Source of the DNA: Atrichornis clamosus
Taxonomy: Eukaryota; Chordata; Aves; Passeriformes; Menuridae
Assembly (NCBI GenBank): GCA_013400975.1
Contig: WBMZ01008632.1
Coordinates: 186,001 to 250,000 of the forward strand
Direction of reading: 5' to 3'
DNA length: 64,000 bases
This document shows positions 1 to 13,081 of the stretch, piece by piece (within the stretch, counting starts at the first letter, position 1; each line of letters opens with the position of its first letter). Under the pieces are notes generated by a model. It saw only the letters and a program-made list of their open reading frames with translations, ran no database searches and was not told the DNA's origin. The translations under genes were made by a program, and so were the position numbers.

Positions 1-2119
1 TTTTTCTTCCAAATATTTCCTGACGCCATTTTGGAAGGTCTCTAGCTTGTCAGTTATCAAAGGTTTTGGCCTTAAGGTGTCTCTCCCGCTTTTTGTCTGT
101 TAGTCTTTCTATCCATACAACATTAATAGTGCTATAGTTATTACACAAAGTAGTGTTTGGCATCCAGTAAACAAAAAAACCATTAATATTGTTTTTTATG
201 GAAAAGTTATTTCTTCAGGAGAACTAACCATGTATCTTCCTTTTGCAGAGTTTATGAAAGAACTTTTTCTCTTTTAAATACCATCTGAACTTGGTTTTTC
301 AACTTGCATGGTATAACCGTGCAGCATTCAAAATTATTCAGTGTCCTGTGAATATATGGGAAAGATAAAGAAGAGTTTGCTTGAAACTACTGTTGCAATA
401 GTATATCTGATGAAATGCTTAATCTATGACAGTCTTTGTGGTAGTGTGTCATAGTTTGTTCCCTTTCCAGTAGCCTAAGGAATATGTGACTGGTTTTTGT
501 AGCTCATAGCAAAAAGGTCCACTTGTCCACAAACCTCTGGAGAAAAATCTGGATTTTCATTCTCTCACTTTGTCACTTGGCCTGCATTTTCCTGCTTGAA
601 TCATAACTAGTTCCTAGCTTGCAAACAGCCTTGACTAAAATGTTTAAAGTAAGGTGCGTGTACTTACTAGAAGACTAGAGTCCAAAAATAGCTCAGTATA
701 GTCTTGGCAGTACTCCCTGTTTACAATAAGGCTTTATTCTGGTTGACTGCTCTTATGTATTAAACCTGTTGGATGCTTACCTCTTTCTAGCTTGCTGGGA
801 AACAGCTGGCTGTTTTTCATTCTGAAATGGTCTTTCTAACTGAATCAACAAAGGCCAGGAGGAACCCTCACTGGTTTTTGTGCTTTCTCTTTCTCTCTTG
901 GGGTCTTTCTATCACTCTCTACAAACCAGCAAATAATGAGTTTAGTTTAAGACTTCTTTGTATTTCAGTTAGATGTAATACTTCATATACTTGTTCTATT
1001 CATATAGAACTTCATATACTAGTTGCTATTCTTGGATACTGCAAAATGATTTTAGAGAAGAAGCCAGCATGTGGATATTAATCCTTTTAATACGTATTTA
1101 AGGGAATCACTTTCTACTCAGTTTCCTGTTCATGGACATGTTTGTCTTATTTTCTACATGGAACAGCTGTGATAAGATGTTCTTTTGCACTGTTTGACTA
1201 TTGCTTTCACTCGTCAGAATATCTTTGATGCAAGAGTATTTGTTTGTTGATGCATATTAGGTGAAATAATCACTTAGTGAATATGTCAAGTATACAACTT
1301 TTATGGAAGTTCTGTCTAGGTTTTATTTAGTTTCACATATTTGTTGCTTACAGAAAAATTCTATCACAGCTTCTATCATCCCATGTCAAGGTTTGTACAG
1401 TGGACTTTATCAGGACTGACAAGTCCTTTTGGCCGCTAAATCTACCTGTTGGCATACAAAATTAGTACAGTAACTGCCTGCTGCAGCAATCATTGCTGCC
1501 TGCCATTGATGTTTTAACTCCATTGTTTATGCTTTAATTAAGTCAGAAAATACTTTTTCTATTGCTGAAATTTGGCAGCGAGAATTGTATAAACTGTTTA
1601 GATTTATGCAAATAAGTTGTTTTAAAGGGCTATCATGCAGCTTTTCCAAGTAATGGTGTCTGTAGCTTCTGCAATGATGTAAAGTTTGTCTTGATTTCAT
1701 TCTCTCCAGTATATATTACTGCTCTCTCTTTTTTTTTTTTTCAGTTTTCATGGTTGAATTATTTTGTACATCTCTGAAAGTCGTTGTGGTCTTAACAAAA
1801 TATTTCAGGAGTCTTTTCCTAGATCTGCTTTGGAGACACTACCATGATTGCTCTGAACAAGTTTGTTTACTTTTGATTGTCTGTTTGTTTTATGAATCTT
1901 TCATTTGCATTCAGTGTCACTAGGATCTATTCCTACTGTAGACATAACCAGTATAAACTGAAATCTCTGACTTTGCAGCTATCTTTGGATCTTCATTATT
2001 CTAACTGCTATTTATTTTGATCCTGTTCATGCTATGACCATAGCATTATAAAATGGCAATTTTATTTTGTGAGATTACAAACCTATTTCCCTCTCTTGCA
2101 CATTCTGAAGAAGTCTTTA
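1..2119. other. Unique non-coding stretch
   Basis: No gene is visible. Open frames are short, lack recognisable motifs, and end in frequent AT-rich stops. The stretch is T-rich on the plus strand and has a pyrimidine run near 1727-1742. A cluster of transcription-factor-like motifs around 1420-1640 is listed separately. The rest shows no repeat family I can name. Confidence 0.7.
1420..1640. promoter_or_regulatory. Candidate conserved regulatory element
   Basis: This stretch is less repetitive and more motif-dense than its surroundings. It holds CCATTGTT (1520-1527, SOX-like, running into a FOX-like TTGTTTAT), TTAATTAA (1534-1541, homeodomain-like) and a perfect octamer ATGCAAAT (1606-1613, POU-like). 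SOX, POU and homeodomain sites close together are typical of vertebrate developmental enhancers, but all three are short AT-rich words that occur often by chance. No target gene is visible in the window. The call is an inference from motif content only. Confidence 0.2.
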
Positions 2120-2374
2120 ACCTCGTCTACGCTAGAGAGGTTCTGCTGCGCTGTCAGCAAAGCCCCGCAGTGTAGACAGGGAGCACGCTGACACAAGCTC
2201 TTTGGCTTGCTTAATAACACCAGGCCCCTGAATAACAGCAAAAAGCATCTTCTGTTAGCATTGCTGCATCCACACCGAGGTTTTGCTGGCACAGTGAAAT
2301 CACCTGAGGGGGATGATTTTTCTCACACCCTAGGCCGACATGGGCAGGCCCAACTCCATATTGTAGACATGGCC
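2120..2374. mobile_element. Ancient non-autonomous DNA transposon remnant
   Basis: The left edge carries CCTCGTCTACGCTAGAGAG and the right edge, read on the other strand, carries GGCCATGTCTACAA. The two ends therefore share an inverted GTCTAC core. Between them are further matches to a style of repeat I recall from turtles, crocodilians and birds, including CAGTGTAGAC, a TTTTGCTGGCA block, and a TTTTTCTCACACCCTAGGCCGACAT-like block near the right end. No transposase frame is present, and about 255 bp is the size of a deleted MITE-type copy. The copy is heavily decayed, and I cannot name the superfamily with certainty. Short open frames across it are chance frames. Confidence 0.5.
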
Positions 2375-4724
2375 TTCATTGTTGTCCAGCTGTCTCTCTG
2401 TGTTTTGCTTTTTTGTGTTTGCATCTGGTGACAGATTATTAGTTGCCATTTGCACTGCATCACTGTCATACATAGACTCAGCAATTTACTGATTTCTTAC
2501 CTCTGAAAAATTTCAAAATGCAGAGAAATCTTTTGGAATGGAGTAATGATGACAGCTGTAATTTCCAGTTCTCACAAATGTGTTTTCTAAGACAAATGTG
2601 GAGTTTTTTAACAATTCTGAAATATATGGTTTTCAAATTCATTTGTAGCTTCAAAACAGTATAAATTTTTTTAAAAGTCCAATTATAAAATATTATTATT
2701 TTGTCCTAGAAATATATCTTGATAGTTTCTTAATTTTTTTTCCAGTGTGAAAAATGAAAAAAAAAAGAAAATATATCTTTCTTAAAAAAGGTTTTTTTGG
2801 CCAAAAATGGTTTTGTAGTTCCTTTCTCAAACTCCCTTCTAGTTACTTGTAAAATCTGACCTGTGATACCCTCTCTTAATGTGTATATGTTTCTTTCTAT
2901 TGGACATGGGCTCACAGAAGGCTTTTGCTCACAAGACCATGGTTTTTTTCCATGGAGATCTTCCATGTCTCATCTGCCATGACTCTTCTTTAGATTTGTG
3001 AATTTAATTTTGAATGCATTTTGATGAAATTTTCCTTTATTTTCACATTTGCATTAGCAAATTATCTTAGCTGTGACCTTTCTTTAGAGGTGAGATGGTT
3101 CAGTAAGTTTGCTCAAAGAATTACTGTGGATTGTCTAAGCACCCTTCTTTGACCTTTTCTCTAATACATAAAATGGCTTTATCAGAAATGATTTAATCTT
3201 ATTCAGTTTTGGTAATTCCAGGAATTGTACGGCTTTCTGAGTTTAGCAGTTCACTGTTCCATTGTTTCTTCAAATTCTCAGTTATGGTTGTGTAGACACC
3301 ATTCTTAGATGACACTTTCTGTGGGTTCCAAATGTTCTTGGGTCATGGAGAAGATTTGACAGAGACAATTCAATATATTTATTATGTATTCAGATGCTAT
3401 TCGAGTGTGTGTCTGTCAGCACCAGCCTGTCACCTGCTTTGCTGCCCCTTAAAGATAGCTTTCTTGCAATTCTGTAGTCTCCATGTTGTCATCTATAGGC
3501 TCCCTAGTTGTTAAATACATCCTGTCATGGCATCTCCCTGGGGACAGAAAGGTGGGAAGTTGCCATGATCTTCAAAGTTACTTCAAGGCCTTTCTGCAGA
3601 GCAGGCAATAAAGGAGGGCCAAGGGCAGGCTGCTCCTGCCACAGGAAGGGGTGACTGAAGGAGAAAGGACACTGATGGGATGAAAAGTTGTGGAAAAAGC
3701 CCTGCAAAGCCAGACTTTTACCTTTTTCTGCCAGTGGGAGGTAAAAAATGGATGTGAAAATTACTGGTTTTGCTGGCAGGGACCCCTCTCTGCTTAGGTC
3801 CCCTACAGCAGCAGCCAAAAAATCTGTTTGTTCAGAACTTTAGCAGCCCAAATACAGAACAGGTATAGTAAGTCTGCTGTTTTCTGTAGGTAGAGAAATG
3901 ACCAGATGATAGCCTTTGTTCTGTTTTTCCCAGTAATTCATCGCTGATCTTGCTTACTTACAGAAGTAAGCCCACAACAGAAAGACACCTGACAGATATG
4001 AACCTCTGAGTATGTGAGGCCACTCTGTCATCACAAGAATGATACATCTTGTGAAGAAGAAATCCCAGAGTTTCTGGCTGACCTTACAGGACACAACACC
4101 CCCTAACAATAAAGTTTACATTGTTTGAACCCTCCACCTGCACAGTTAGCATCAGCAAGCTGTGTCATGATGTAAGAAATGAGCACACATTCATTTGGGA
4201 ACCTGTGGAGTTGGTAGGAATTTGAAATTTTGACCCTAGAGAAACAGATCTGCTGTCAGTCTTAAGGGAAAAACTCCTTCCTTCTAAATGTTTGGGAAAC
4301 TGTAAAACAAGGCAGTATTTACATCTTTCTCAATAATTGAAAACATCCTTATCCTCAGAATATTCCTGAAAACTAGAAGTATTATCTCTTAGAGAAGAAT
4401 GTGGGGAAATAAAGAATAGAGGTCTCCAAAAAGTCTAAAGGCAGCCACAGACTCAGGAAAGGTTAGCAAGATATACCTAAAGTGAGAGCATGCATTACGT
4501 TAGAAGCAGAAGTTTGTATCTAATCTCCTAAGACTTCAGATTTCAGTACAAAACACCCAGCTGTGCCTCCTTTAGTACTTTAGCCTTTCCATAGTTGTTT
4601 CAGTGAGTGTATCTCTATCTCTTCACAAAAATTAACAAACTGGACAAGATCGTGAAGTACAGAACGAATTAATGGCTGTTACATATGGAAGTCAGCAATA
4701 TGACTTTGAAAACACATTTGCCCT

Positions 4725-4748
4725 TACAGTATTAGCTGTAATACTGTA
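4725..4748. repeat. Short perfect inverted repeat
   Basis: Arms TACAGTATTA (4725-4734) and TAATACTGTA (4739-4748) are exact reverse complements, separated by the four bases GCTG. The structure could form a small cruciform or RNA hairpin. At 10 bp, arms like these can arise by chance in 64 kb of AT-rich DNA, so no function is claimed. Confidence 0.6.
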
Positions 4749-5263
4749 GACTGTATTTTGAGTCCTAACATTTTGTAGTTCTGCAACAAGATGCCTCTGG
4801 CAGTTCCTCAAGATAGGACTCAGATTTAAATGATTTAATCTAGTTTGTGAGCCATTTTAGATTTCCACCTAGGGGCAAGGATTAACCTACTCCACAACCA
4901 AGCATTACAGCAGAGTATGTAGAGGTAATAATGACCTGTATCATCAAAAGTGGGACTGTCTTCCTTTGCACAATTCTACTACATATTAATAGAAAATAAA
5001 GATTTCAAGAATATATTTTGATCTAACCTTCAGACTAGACCCATACCTGTCTCTGAATTGGTAGTTTTTAAAATACTTGACTTAGTCTTGCTGCATCATT
5101 AGATGTGGACAACGCAAAGCCTGGACAAGGTTAAGTGAGATTTTTCAATGTCTTTTTCTGTTTGGGGAGGTAGTTTGCAAGAAAGTCATCAATTTACAGG
5201 CAAAATTGATTTCTACTGTTTCAAAAAACTTGAAGACTCTATAAAAATAAAATTTTGGAAAGT

Positions 5264-5291
5264 AATGTAATAATAATAATCATCATCATCT
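5264..5291. repeat. TAA/TCA microsatellite
   Basis: A short TAA trinucleotide run passes directly into a TCA run (about five and four units). This is an ordinary compound microsatellite. Confidence 0.7.
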
Positions 5292-6978
5292 AGACTCTAA
5301 ACTAGCAGGCAAAATTACAAACCTGTAAATATAACTACTAATTTTTTTTTAATCTGGAAAAATACAAGCAAGTCAAAGACTAGAAAATGAAAAAAAAATT
5401 GTTTGAAATAATTTTTTAAATTTAGATTATGTTTCCCCAGATCTTTTTTTCTGAGTGACAGATTCTGTGTGCTGTAAACCCTGTCACTCTAATAAGTTTC
5501 AAGACTTTCAAATGGCACTATTTAAAACTGAAATCAACATATGGGGGAGGCAGGTGGTCATTTTCCTCAATAATGGGATATGATATGAGTTCATTTAGAG
5601 TACTAAATTGAATAGCAATAGGTTCCAAAATACAGAAGCAAAACAAGCACAACACTTTCCATGTTTTAAATTACATTATTAGGGTTGTTTCATGGATGGG
5701 TCTGTCAGTGGATAGATATTAGATATTTCAAGAGAAGTAGAGCTGCAAAATCAATGCATTCATTGCCACATTTCTGAAAAGACCCCATGACAGTGAAAAG
5801 ATGGGCTTCAAAAATACCTTATAAGCTAACAAGAAATGGGACATAAATTAATGATAACTTTCAGACACCCTTCTGTACCTCATGGTCCATTATCTTATCT
5901 GGGAATGCACAGCATCAACTAAAGAAATTTGTCACATCTATCAGAAGAGTTAAAGTAACTTTGCTGAAATGCTTAGAAAGAAATAGGAAACACAAAGATC
6001 TCCTTAAAGTCCTGCATGATTTATAGTCTTCTAAATTTTTCCATGTACCACATTATGTAGTTTGCAGTGAACACTAAGAAAAATCACATGGTTCTAAATT
6101 CCATTACAACTTTTCATCAAGTTATTCATAATTGTCTATCTGCAGATCTCTAGGATCCACCGTTTCCATTAGAAGGCTATTCCGTGCTCTCACAGGATGC
6201 CGTGGCCAAAAATTTCCTTCTTTCAGAGAATTCAAACTGAGAGAGGGGACTGTTTCACCCAGAAGCACCGTATTCATCCTCTATTTATTTGCAACATGCT
6301 ACTGGACTCATTTCAGGGAAGCATCCCTTCCATAAACTTGTATTTAAGTTTGTTTTGGCTAAGTATGTGTGTATGAGAGAACTTTTGTTACGTACATAAT
6401 ATTATAAGAAAACAAACAGACTATACATGATCTTAACCCTGTGCACTGCCCCCCAGAAAGGCTCACAAGAAGAGTGGGCCTCCTCTTAAGGGGATCCTGT
6501 TACATGTAGGGGGCAAGAAGCACATATCAGGAACCTCTGATAGAAATAAGGGCTATGAGAAAGAAGCTCAGCTTCTTTTGGGTTTGGATGTTTATCATGT
6601 CATACTACTACTTGGCTTTTTTCTCTTCCTTCTCTGTCTTAGCAGCTTAGCTCATCAACAGTGGTGTCTCAGCTGCTGCTGCTTTACGCTCCTATCGAGG
6701 ATGAGTGAGAGAGGAGAATTGTAAGCTGCTGAATAGAAGCCACTACCACTTACAGCAAAAGCCAGCAATGTTGCCAGTAGAACAGTCCAAAGCAAGCAGC
6801 TGCTGCCTTTTCCCTTATCATCCCTGCTCTGCGTCAGCTCTCAAAAAATGCACTAACTTTGGCATAAGCCCCTGGAAAGGCTGTTGCTGTTATGAAGTAC
6901 TGGAAAGTACAGGTTTTGAACCTGCCCCTCACAACATCATGTATTTTCTGATGGCTTTTTTTTTTTTTTTTGGGTGAT

Positions 6979-7499
6979 TGTTAAGATCCAGTTAGTGAGA
7001 AATGCCTCTCCCTAAATTAAGGTGCAGACGAAACCATATGCTAAAGTCAACAATACAGATTTTATTTAACAGTGCATATGCAGGAGAGAGAAGAGAGAAA
7101 GAAATAGAAAGGGAGGGAATGGGGGAGAGAGAGGGATCAAGTGGAAGATAGTCACCCTCTGTGGATCCAGTGGTGTCCTGTTTGTGGACAGGCGTGATGG
7201 TGGGCATCCTGTAGTCATTCTTCTGGGTGTGACACCTTTATACTGTCCATGGTCCAGGTATCCACAGGGTGGTCACAGATGTTCCTGCAACTCGGAATGA
7301 TATGTGCATGAACAGTTGCTTCCTTTACCACAGTTTGCCACCGTAGGAATTTTTGTCTGGATTTGTTAACCAAGATGTGCTAACCTGTGCCAGGCCTTGA
7401 ATTAGCACTTTCTTGTTGCAAGTTCCTCCCTTCTGTGCTTACCTCAAGTTCTTATTGTGGTGGCTTTTCTTATACCAAGTTCTTTCCGTGGCCTTGACA
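6979..7499 (-). mobile_element. Solo LTR of an avian endogenous retrovirus
   Basis: Read on the minus strand the element begins TGTCAAGG at 7499 and ends CTTAACA at 6979, the TG...CA form of retroviral LTRs. A TATA box (TATAAAGG, 7242-7235) is followed about 170 bases downstream by an AATAAA poly(A) signal (7066-7061), so U3, R and U5 can be laid out in order. A pyrimidine-rich tract lies between them. The flanks are GTGAT (6974-6978) and GTGTT (7500-7504), matching at 4 of 5 bases, as expected for an aged target-site duplication. There is no primer-binding site beyond the 3' edge and no polypurine tract before the 5' edge, so no internal retroviral sequence is attached. The minus-strand frame at 6992-7207 lies inside the LTR and is not a gene. 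I cannot name the LTR family or class. Confidence 0.75.
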
Positions 7500-10400
7500 G
7501 TGTTTACGATGAGCAACTGTGCTCTCTAAGTCCTTGCACTGATGATAGTTTGGTTAAGAGTCTCTGCTTACTTCTTTAATTTTTGCTTATGTAGAAGCCA
7601 AATGCCCTCAGAGACAAAGAAGCAAAAATGATCACGACAGACCTTTCAACAGGAAAGTCTTTGCAAAACTGCCTACATCTTACAGGAGGAGGAGAACTTC
7701 AATCTGTTTATAGTATTGTTAGTAAGCATTTCCAAGTGTCCAGAACCTACAAAAGAACTGCATGATTAGAGAAAGAAATTTATCATCTAGAAATGAGCAG
7801 ATTGCTGAATGTAATTGATGAAAATTTTACAGAATAATGAACACGTCTCCCCTCTACAAAGGAATAGAACCATAAACCCCATGTATTTTAATTAAATAGA
7901 GTTGCCCTAACCATTATTCCCAATTCTATCAACATTCATTAACTTATGTTGTGCTTTACTAACATTCTGTGAATCATGTCAGATTTTTCATACATCACTT
8001 ATCGGATTTCCTAAAAAGTAAATGTACTCTTCTGTGTCAGTAATAATACCTTGAGTTCTGGAACAGCAGAATAATTTTGTCATTGTTTTTGTTCCTATTG
8101 TTGATATTAACCATTAGCACACTTTCTCAGTCTGGTAATGAGAGAGAGAAATTAATAGAGAGAACCTTAATAGTAGAGCTAAATATCGTGGCAGAAAATG
8201 ACATGTTTAGTTAACATTTGTACCTTTGCATTCTTGTTGGTTTTTTGGGGTGTTTTTTTGTGGGCTCTTCCCTCTTTGTGCTTTTTTCTCCAAGAAGACA
8301 AACCACACAACCTGCTTTCATAACTAATGATAAAACTAATAGAATAAAATAGTATATGACCTCAATAACCCTTTTTTTTTCAGAGAAAAATAGTAACATT
8401 TTCAAGGCTTTGAGTTGCAAAGGTTTAACATCAATCTTTCAAGCCCTGAAATATTCTAGTGTCATATGTTGGTATGCAAAGCATGCATATTTTAAACCCA
8501 GAATAGTTCTCCAGAAAGCTGAATTTCAATATGCTGTAGGGAATGTCATGTTTACACAACTGTGTTCCAATAGGCTTTTCAATGCATAATTCTCTGCTGT
8601 GTTCCAAGGAGCAAGACTTAAGGCATGATCCTGAGTGTTGCGTTCCGTATATGAAAAAACTACAAAATTTAACTGGAGCTAGGTACATCAACTGCATCTC
8701 AGATCAGGCATTACATTCAAAACACACAGATCCAACAGAGAATAGATTTTCAAAAATGTGACCTATTTAACCCAATCCAAAATCACTTAAATACATTAAT
8801 AGACCATCACAAACATAGTTCTCAGCACCTTTCAGGATCAATCCTTCAGAAGGCATAGAAACCTTCACAGCAAGGGTTAAAAGAGTATTCAGATTCTGAT
8901 TCTGCACTTGAAAATATATGAGTTAGACAGTTCTTTTCTTTTATCTCATTCCTGTTCTCACAAGCAATGCCATTGCTTTCTGGATCATTTTAACTTCTAG
9001 AGTTGGAATAACAAGCTCCTCACTTACGTTTTCTCTGGTTCAGATATAAGAGGCGTGATAAGAAGACCCAGGATTATGTTACCTCTATTCTGTTCTTGGC
9101 TGATATTTCAGTCTTTCTCGGGTTGTTGGCAACCATTTCTTTTAAATCTTAGCAAGGACAGATCCTTCCTGAACTGTACTAGGAATTGCTAAAGGAGAAA
9201 CAAAACGTTTGGTTATTTAATTTCATCTGCTTTTCTACAACGTGGAGCAAGTATTTGGTTTCATCTGAGGTCATAATATGACAAGCAGTTACTCTGACAG
9301 GAAATATGACCAGCCAATTAAAAAAATGAAGTTAAAAGGCAAAGATCTTAGAATATTTGAAAAGACTTGAAATTCATGCTATTTTTTGTAGGTATGAACA
9401 TCATTAACTCTAAACTGGTTATATAATAGCACTCTCAAAGGACTGAGGGGTAAGCATGTGCTTAAAAATCTGTAGAATATACTGAGATTAAAATTCATGT
9501 ATTTAGACAACTGCTTATAGTCAGGTGACATTTGTTCTCTTTGTATCCCAGTATGCATGAAGTAGTCCCTTCCCAAGTTGTACTTGCCATGATGCTACAA
9601 ATCCCTGTAAGAGTCACCTTTAGGTGCAGCAGCTTTAAATGTGTTTTTAAAATTTAATTTGTATTAAATAAACACACAAAAATGAGTCAACACTATCATG
9701 CATTTCTCAGCAAGACTTCCAATAAAAGAAGGAAACTAATAGCTGCTGCCAAGCCACCCTTGGCCATCAGATATCATTCAAAAGCCATTGCACAGCAAGA
9801 GGGGTGAGGACACTAACTGGTTATATCCAATTATCTTACTGTGACACGTGTGAACTATGCATTGTGTTTGCGAGGAGCACTGAAGCCACAAAGGATTAGA
9901 TTGATGTCGGTATAGTCATGCTGGTGTTATGAAATATTTTGCCTGCATGTCAGAAAAATCTGCTGGAGGCGGCTCTGCCAATGAAGTTACACAGATTTAG
10001 AGTGAAGACAAAAAAACAACAGCCTAAAAAGTGAAGGTATTGCAAATATGGCAGGTGAGTTTATTCAGGATAGAAGCCCCCTCACACAAGTTCCCAGCAG
10101 TAGCTGGTAAGGAAGTCAGAGCTGATACCACCCATTGTCTTCCAGTGAGGCACCAAAACTAAAAGCAGTCCTGGTTTTCTCTGTATATTTGGAGTTTTGC
10201 ATAGTCATGTAAAATATTACTAAGAATTTATGACAATATTTATGATATTAGCATTACCATAATTGCTACATTTCATATATTTAAATTATATATTTGTACA
10301 GCATATTGTTCATTTTACCTCAGGAAATTGAAGACTGTCTTTAAAACATCAGAAATCATTTTGAAAATTAATCTTTCTTTGTGAACAGAAATTAAATGCT

Positions 10401-13043
10401 TTAATTGCCATTGACACGTGTTTGTAGCTGTGATTCAAGGGCAAGAATGTAAAATTGGAAGCTGAAGTCCATTAAGTTTTTCTGGGGTGAGCAGGAGAAA
10501 ATTGGAAAAAAAGATCTACTGGTGTGGATGCCCATATCAGGGGACATCAGAGAAACTGAGAATTAGTCTAGAAAAAGGAGGGGAAAATACCTTTTCTATT
10601 CTATTACTCTGTCATATAGGTTTCTTGTATGTGGCATTTTGTTGGGCAAAAAAGGTGCTCTTGCCTGAAATTTCTTGTTGTTCTAGGAAACAAGCATGCA
10701 ATCAGCAAATTCCATTTTATGTGGTTATTTTCAGCAGTAATATGTGTTTAATACTAAGGTGATATCAAACTATTTCTGAAATAACTGTTATGTTATCTGG
10801 AGAAAAAATAGCTCTCCCAGTGTTTTTTCATTTTAAGTTGTTAATTTTTTACAAGAGACTTGCTTTGTTTCAAAAGAGTAATGTCTCTTTTTAATAGTGT
10901 ATCCTTCATTATATGACTACTGAACCTAATCATCCAAGGAACGAATCTATATTGGATAAATAAATTCAATTTTAGGAAATAGAAAATTTTACTAATTGCA
11001 TTCATTTTGTAATTTATTAGAATACTAACCATATATTTAAAAAGTGATTTTGTCTCCATATTGTTTCTATGAAGTTCATAAATTGTGTACCTACTGACAT
11101 AAAGGAACACAGGTGAAACCCATTACATTTGTGTATTACCAAAGAAAATTACATTTTGACTGATATATAAAATGAGCTTCATCTCCTAAAATGAAATATT
11201 TACAGTGAGTCTACTAAATACCCTGCTAGTTTGCTTATAATGTCAGCCTTTTAAAAATAATTAATAGCACATTAAAATGAGTTTATTGATTAAGTTTTAG
11301 ACTTCCCAGAAAATATAAGGAAAATTACCTTTGTAAAGTTGCAATACCAATAGTTCTCAATTCCAAACATGATATAAGAAAGAAAGACTGAAAAATGCCT
11401 GATATTTTAATAGATATGCACAAACTATCAGGATTTAATTCTCCATGAAAATTATTTAATATTTTTCTGACTATTTTTTCTATTGTATTTCTCTAATTTT
11501 CTGTTTGTGAGAATAAAATGTCATCTTCTTGAAGCATATTTGATTTTTTCTTTATTTTCACTTTTCTGTGTAAGGAAAAGTAAGTTCAATTCTGATGTTT
11601 GGTGGGGTTTTTCTAAACAAATTTTGATTTTATTTTTTGTATTAATGATTTAATCTGTTCACAGATTTATAGTCACTGTTTTGAATTCCTTGATTTTCTA
11701 ATAGCAAAAGTCTTTCTGTTCAGATCAAAAGTTTGTGATCACATTTACTCCTTCCCCACAAAAACCAACCAAACAAAAAAGCTGAAATGCATAACAGAAT
11801 TCTAAAATGGCCAATTAAATGATTTTTTTTTACAACCATCCTTAAGCAAACAGGGAAAATTGAGAAAATCAGGGACTTTTTGTGTTGAGCAAACTTTCTC
11901 TAATAAAATTTCTTAATATTTTGTTATTGTTGTTATAGCCTATCCCCCATCCCTTTTTTTTTTTTTTTCCAGTGTGAGTCCTTTAAATGCTGTATTGCCA
12001 CTGTGTTTCTCTTCAGTACCTTTAGCTTCCTTATTGCTGAGATCAGCTGCTGGTACTCCCCTGATAATATCCTAAGATGCCATTGAGAGCTGCTCTGAAG
12101 AATAGCTGTTCTATTTTTAATTTACATTTTTGTGTTTGCTCTCTTGCATTGCATCTCTAGAAGAGGAGCCTGGAAAAGAGGTTGTCAGTTCAGATCCAGG
12201 ATTTGGACAGGAAGGTGCACGATATTACTCTGTTTTATGTCACTAAAGGGAAATGGACACAGAAGGGTACAGGAGAATGTTTCAACCAGCAGCTTAGCTA
12301 AAGAAAATGGCCTCTCAGGGACCCCCGATTTTTCTGGCATGGGACTGAAGTCCTGTTTGGATATCATAAGGAAATCTCACTTCAGTAATTAATATTTTAA
12401 AACTACTCATATCTGAAATTTGTGATGGAAGAGTGAAACTTGGGAAAGTTGAATGGGAACTCAAGGCAACAACTGCATCACAGGAACAGGTTGCACAAAT
12501 AATAGTCTTATTCTCTGCTTGTAAAAGCTGACAATGAAGATTTCTTCAGCCTTGCAAAACATTGAACAAATACAGCCTCGAAGCCCTCATAATTTAGGGC
12601 AACTTTCTTTTCTGAAAGAGGTCAGTGACACAGATTTCAACTGTCTTCTGTAATGTCTTTTATTTACAAAGTGTTGACAGCTCTATCTTGAACAGAGCAG
12701 GCCAAGGCAATACCAAAGTAGTTCCAGGAAAACTCACCTTACATGCTACTAATCCTTCGGATTTTGTAGGTCATGGATTACCTTTTTTAACACTTAGTCT
12801 TTTTTCTTTATTTTTGAGATATACTTCTAAGATGCAAAAGCATCTGTGACAGAAGTCATAGGTCTTAACTAATTTCTAGAGCTGTAAATTTTCATTCTCA
12901 GTCAAATGGATTTTTTTTGAGACTTTAATTTTAATTTTTTGAGGTTTTAATTGCAAGCTGAAAAAACAAATGAATTAACAATGGCATGATGAGATCTTTT
13001 AATTCTGCTGAAACTCCTTCTGCATTACAAGATGTTTCAATTC
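7500..13043. other. Unique non-coding stretch
   Basis: I see no gene, named repeat or RNA gene. Open frames are at most about 91 codons and show no recognisable motif. E-box palindromes (ACACGTGT) occur near 9845 and 10415, about 570 bp apart, each preceded by TG, but nothing else links them. Several AT-rich and poly-T/poly-A patches are present (for example 11820-11830 and 11957-11969). Confidence 0.65.
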
Positions 13044-13081
13044 TGACAATATACACATTTTTATATATGTGTATATTGTCA
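13044..13081. repeat. Perfect 15-bp hairpin
   Basis: The left arm TGACAATATACACAT (13044-13058) and right arm ATGTGTATATTGTCA (13067-13081) are exact reverse complements around an 8-base AT loop. As RNA it would fold into a stable short stem on either strand. It is shorter than a normal pre-miRNA and could also be a decayed AT-rich palindrome. Confidence 0.8.

Larger units (their letters stand above)
2375..6978. other. Unique non-coding stretch
   Basis: No gene is recognised. The minus-strand frame at 3525-3818 (97 codons) has no known domain. A short TAA/TCA microsatellite lies at about 5264-5291, a 10-bp perfect palindrome at 4725-4748, and a poly-T run at 6957-6971 just before the LTR. 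The 6640-6950 part is slightly richer in GC than its neighbours but has no recognisable content. Confidence 0.65.

Noticed and set aside
6900..6971. GGTTTTGAACC followed by a poly-T run, considered as a SINE tail
   Set aside because: No other SINE block is visible and the poly-T run simply borders the LTR.
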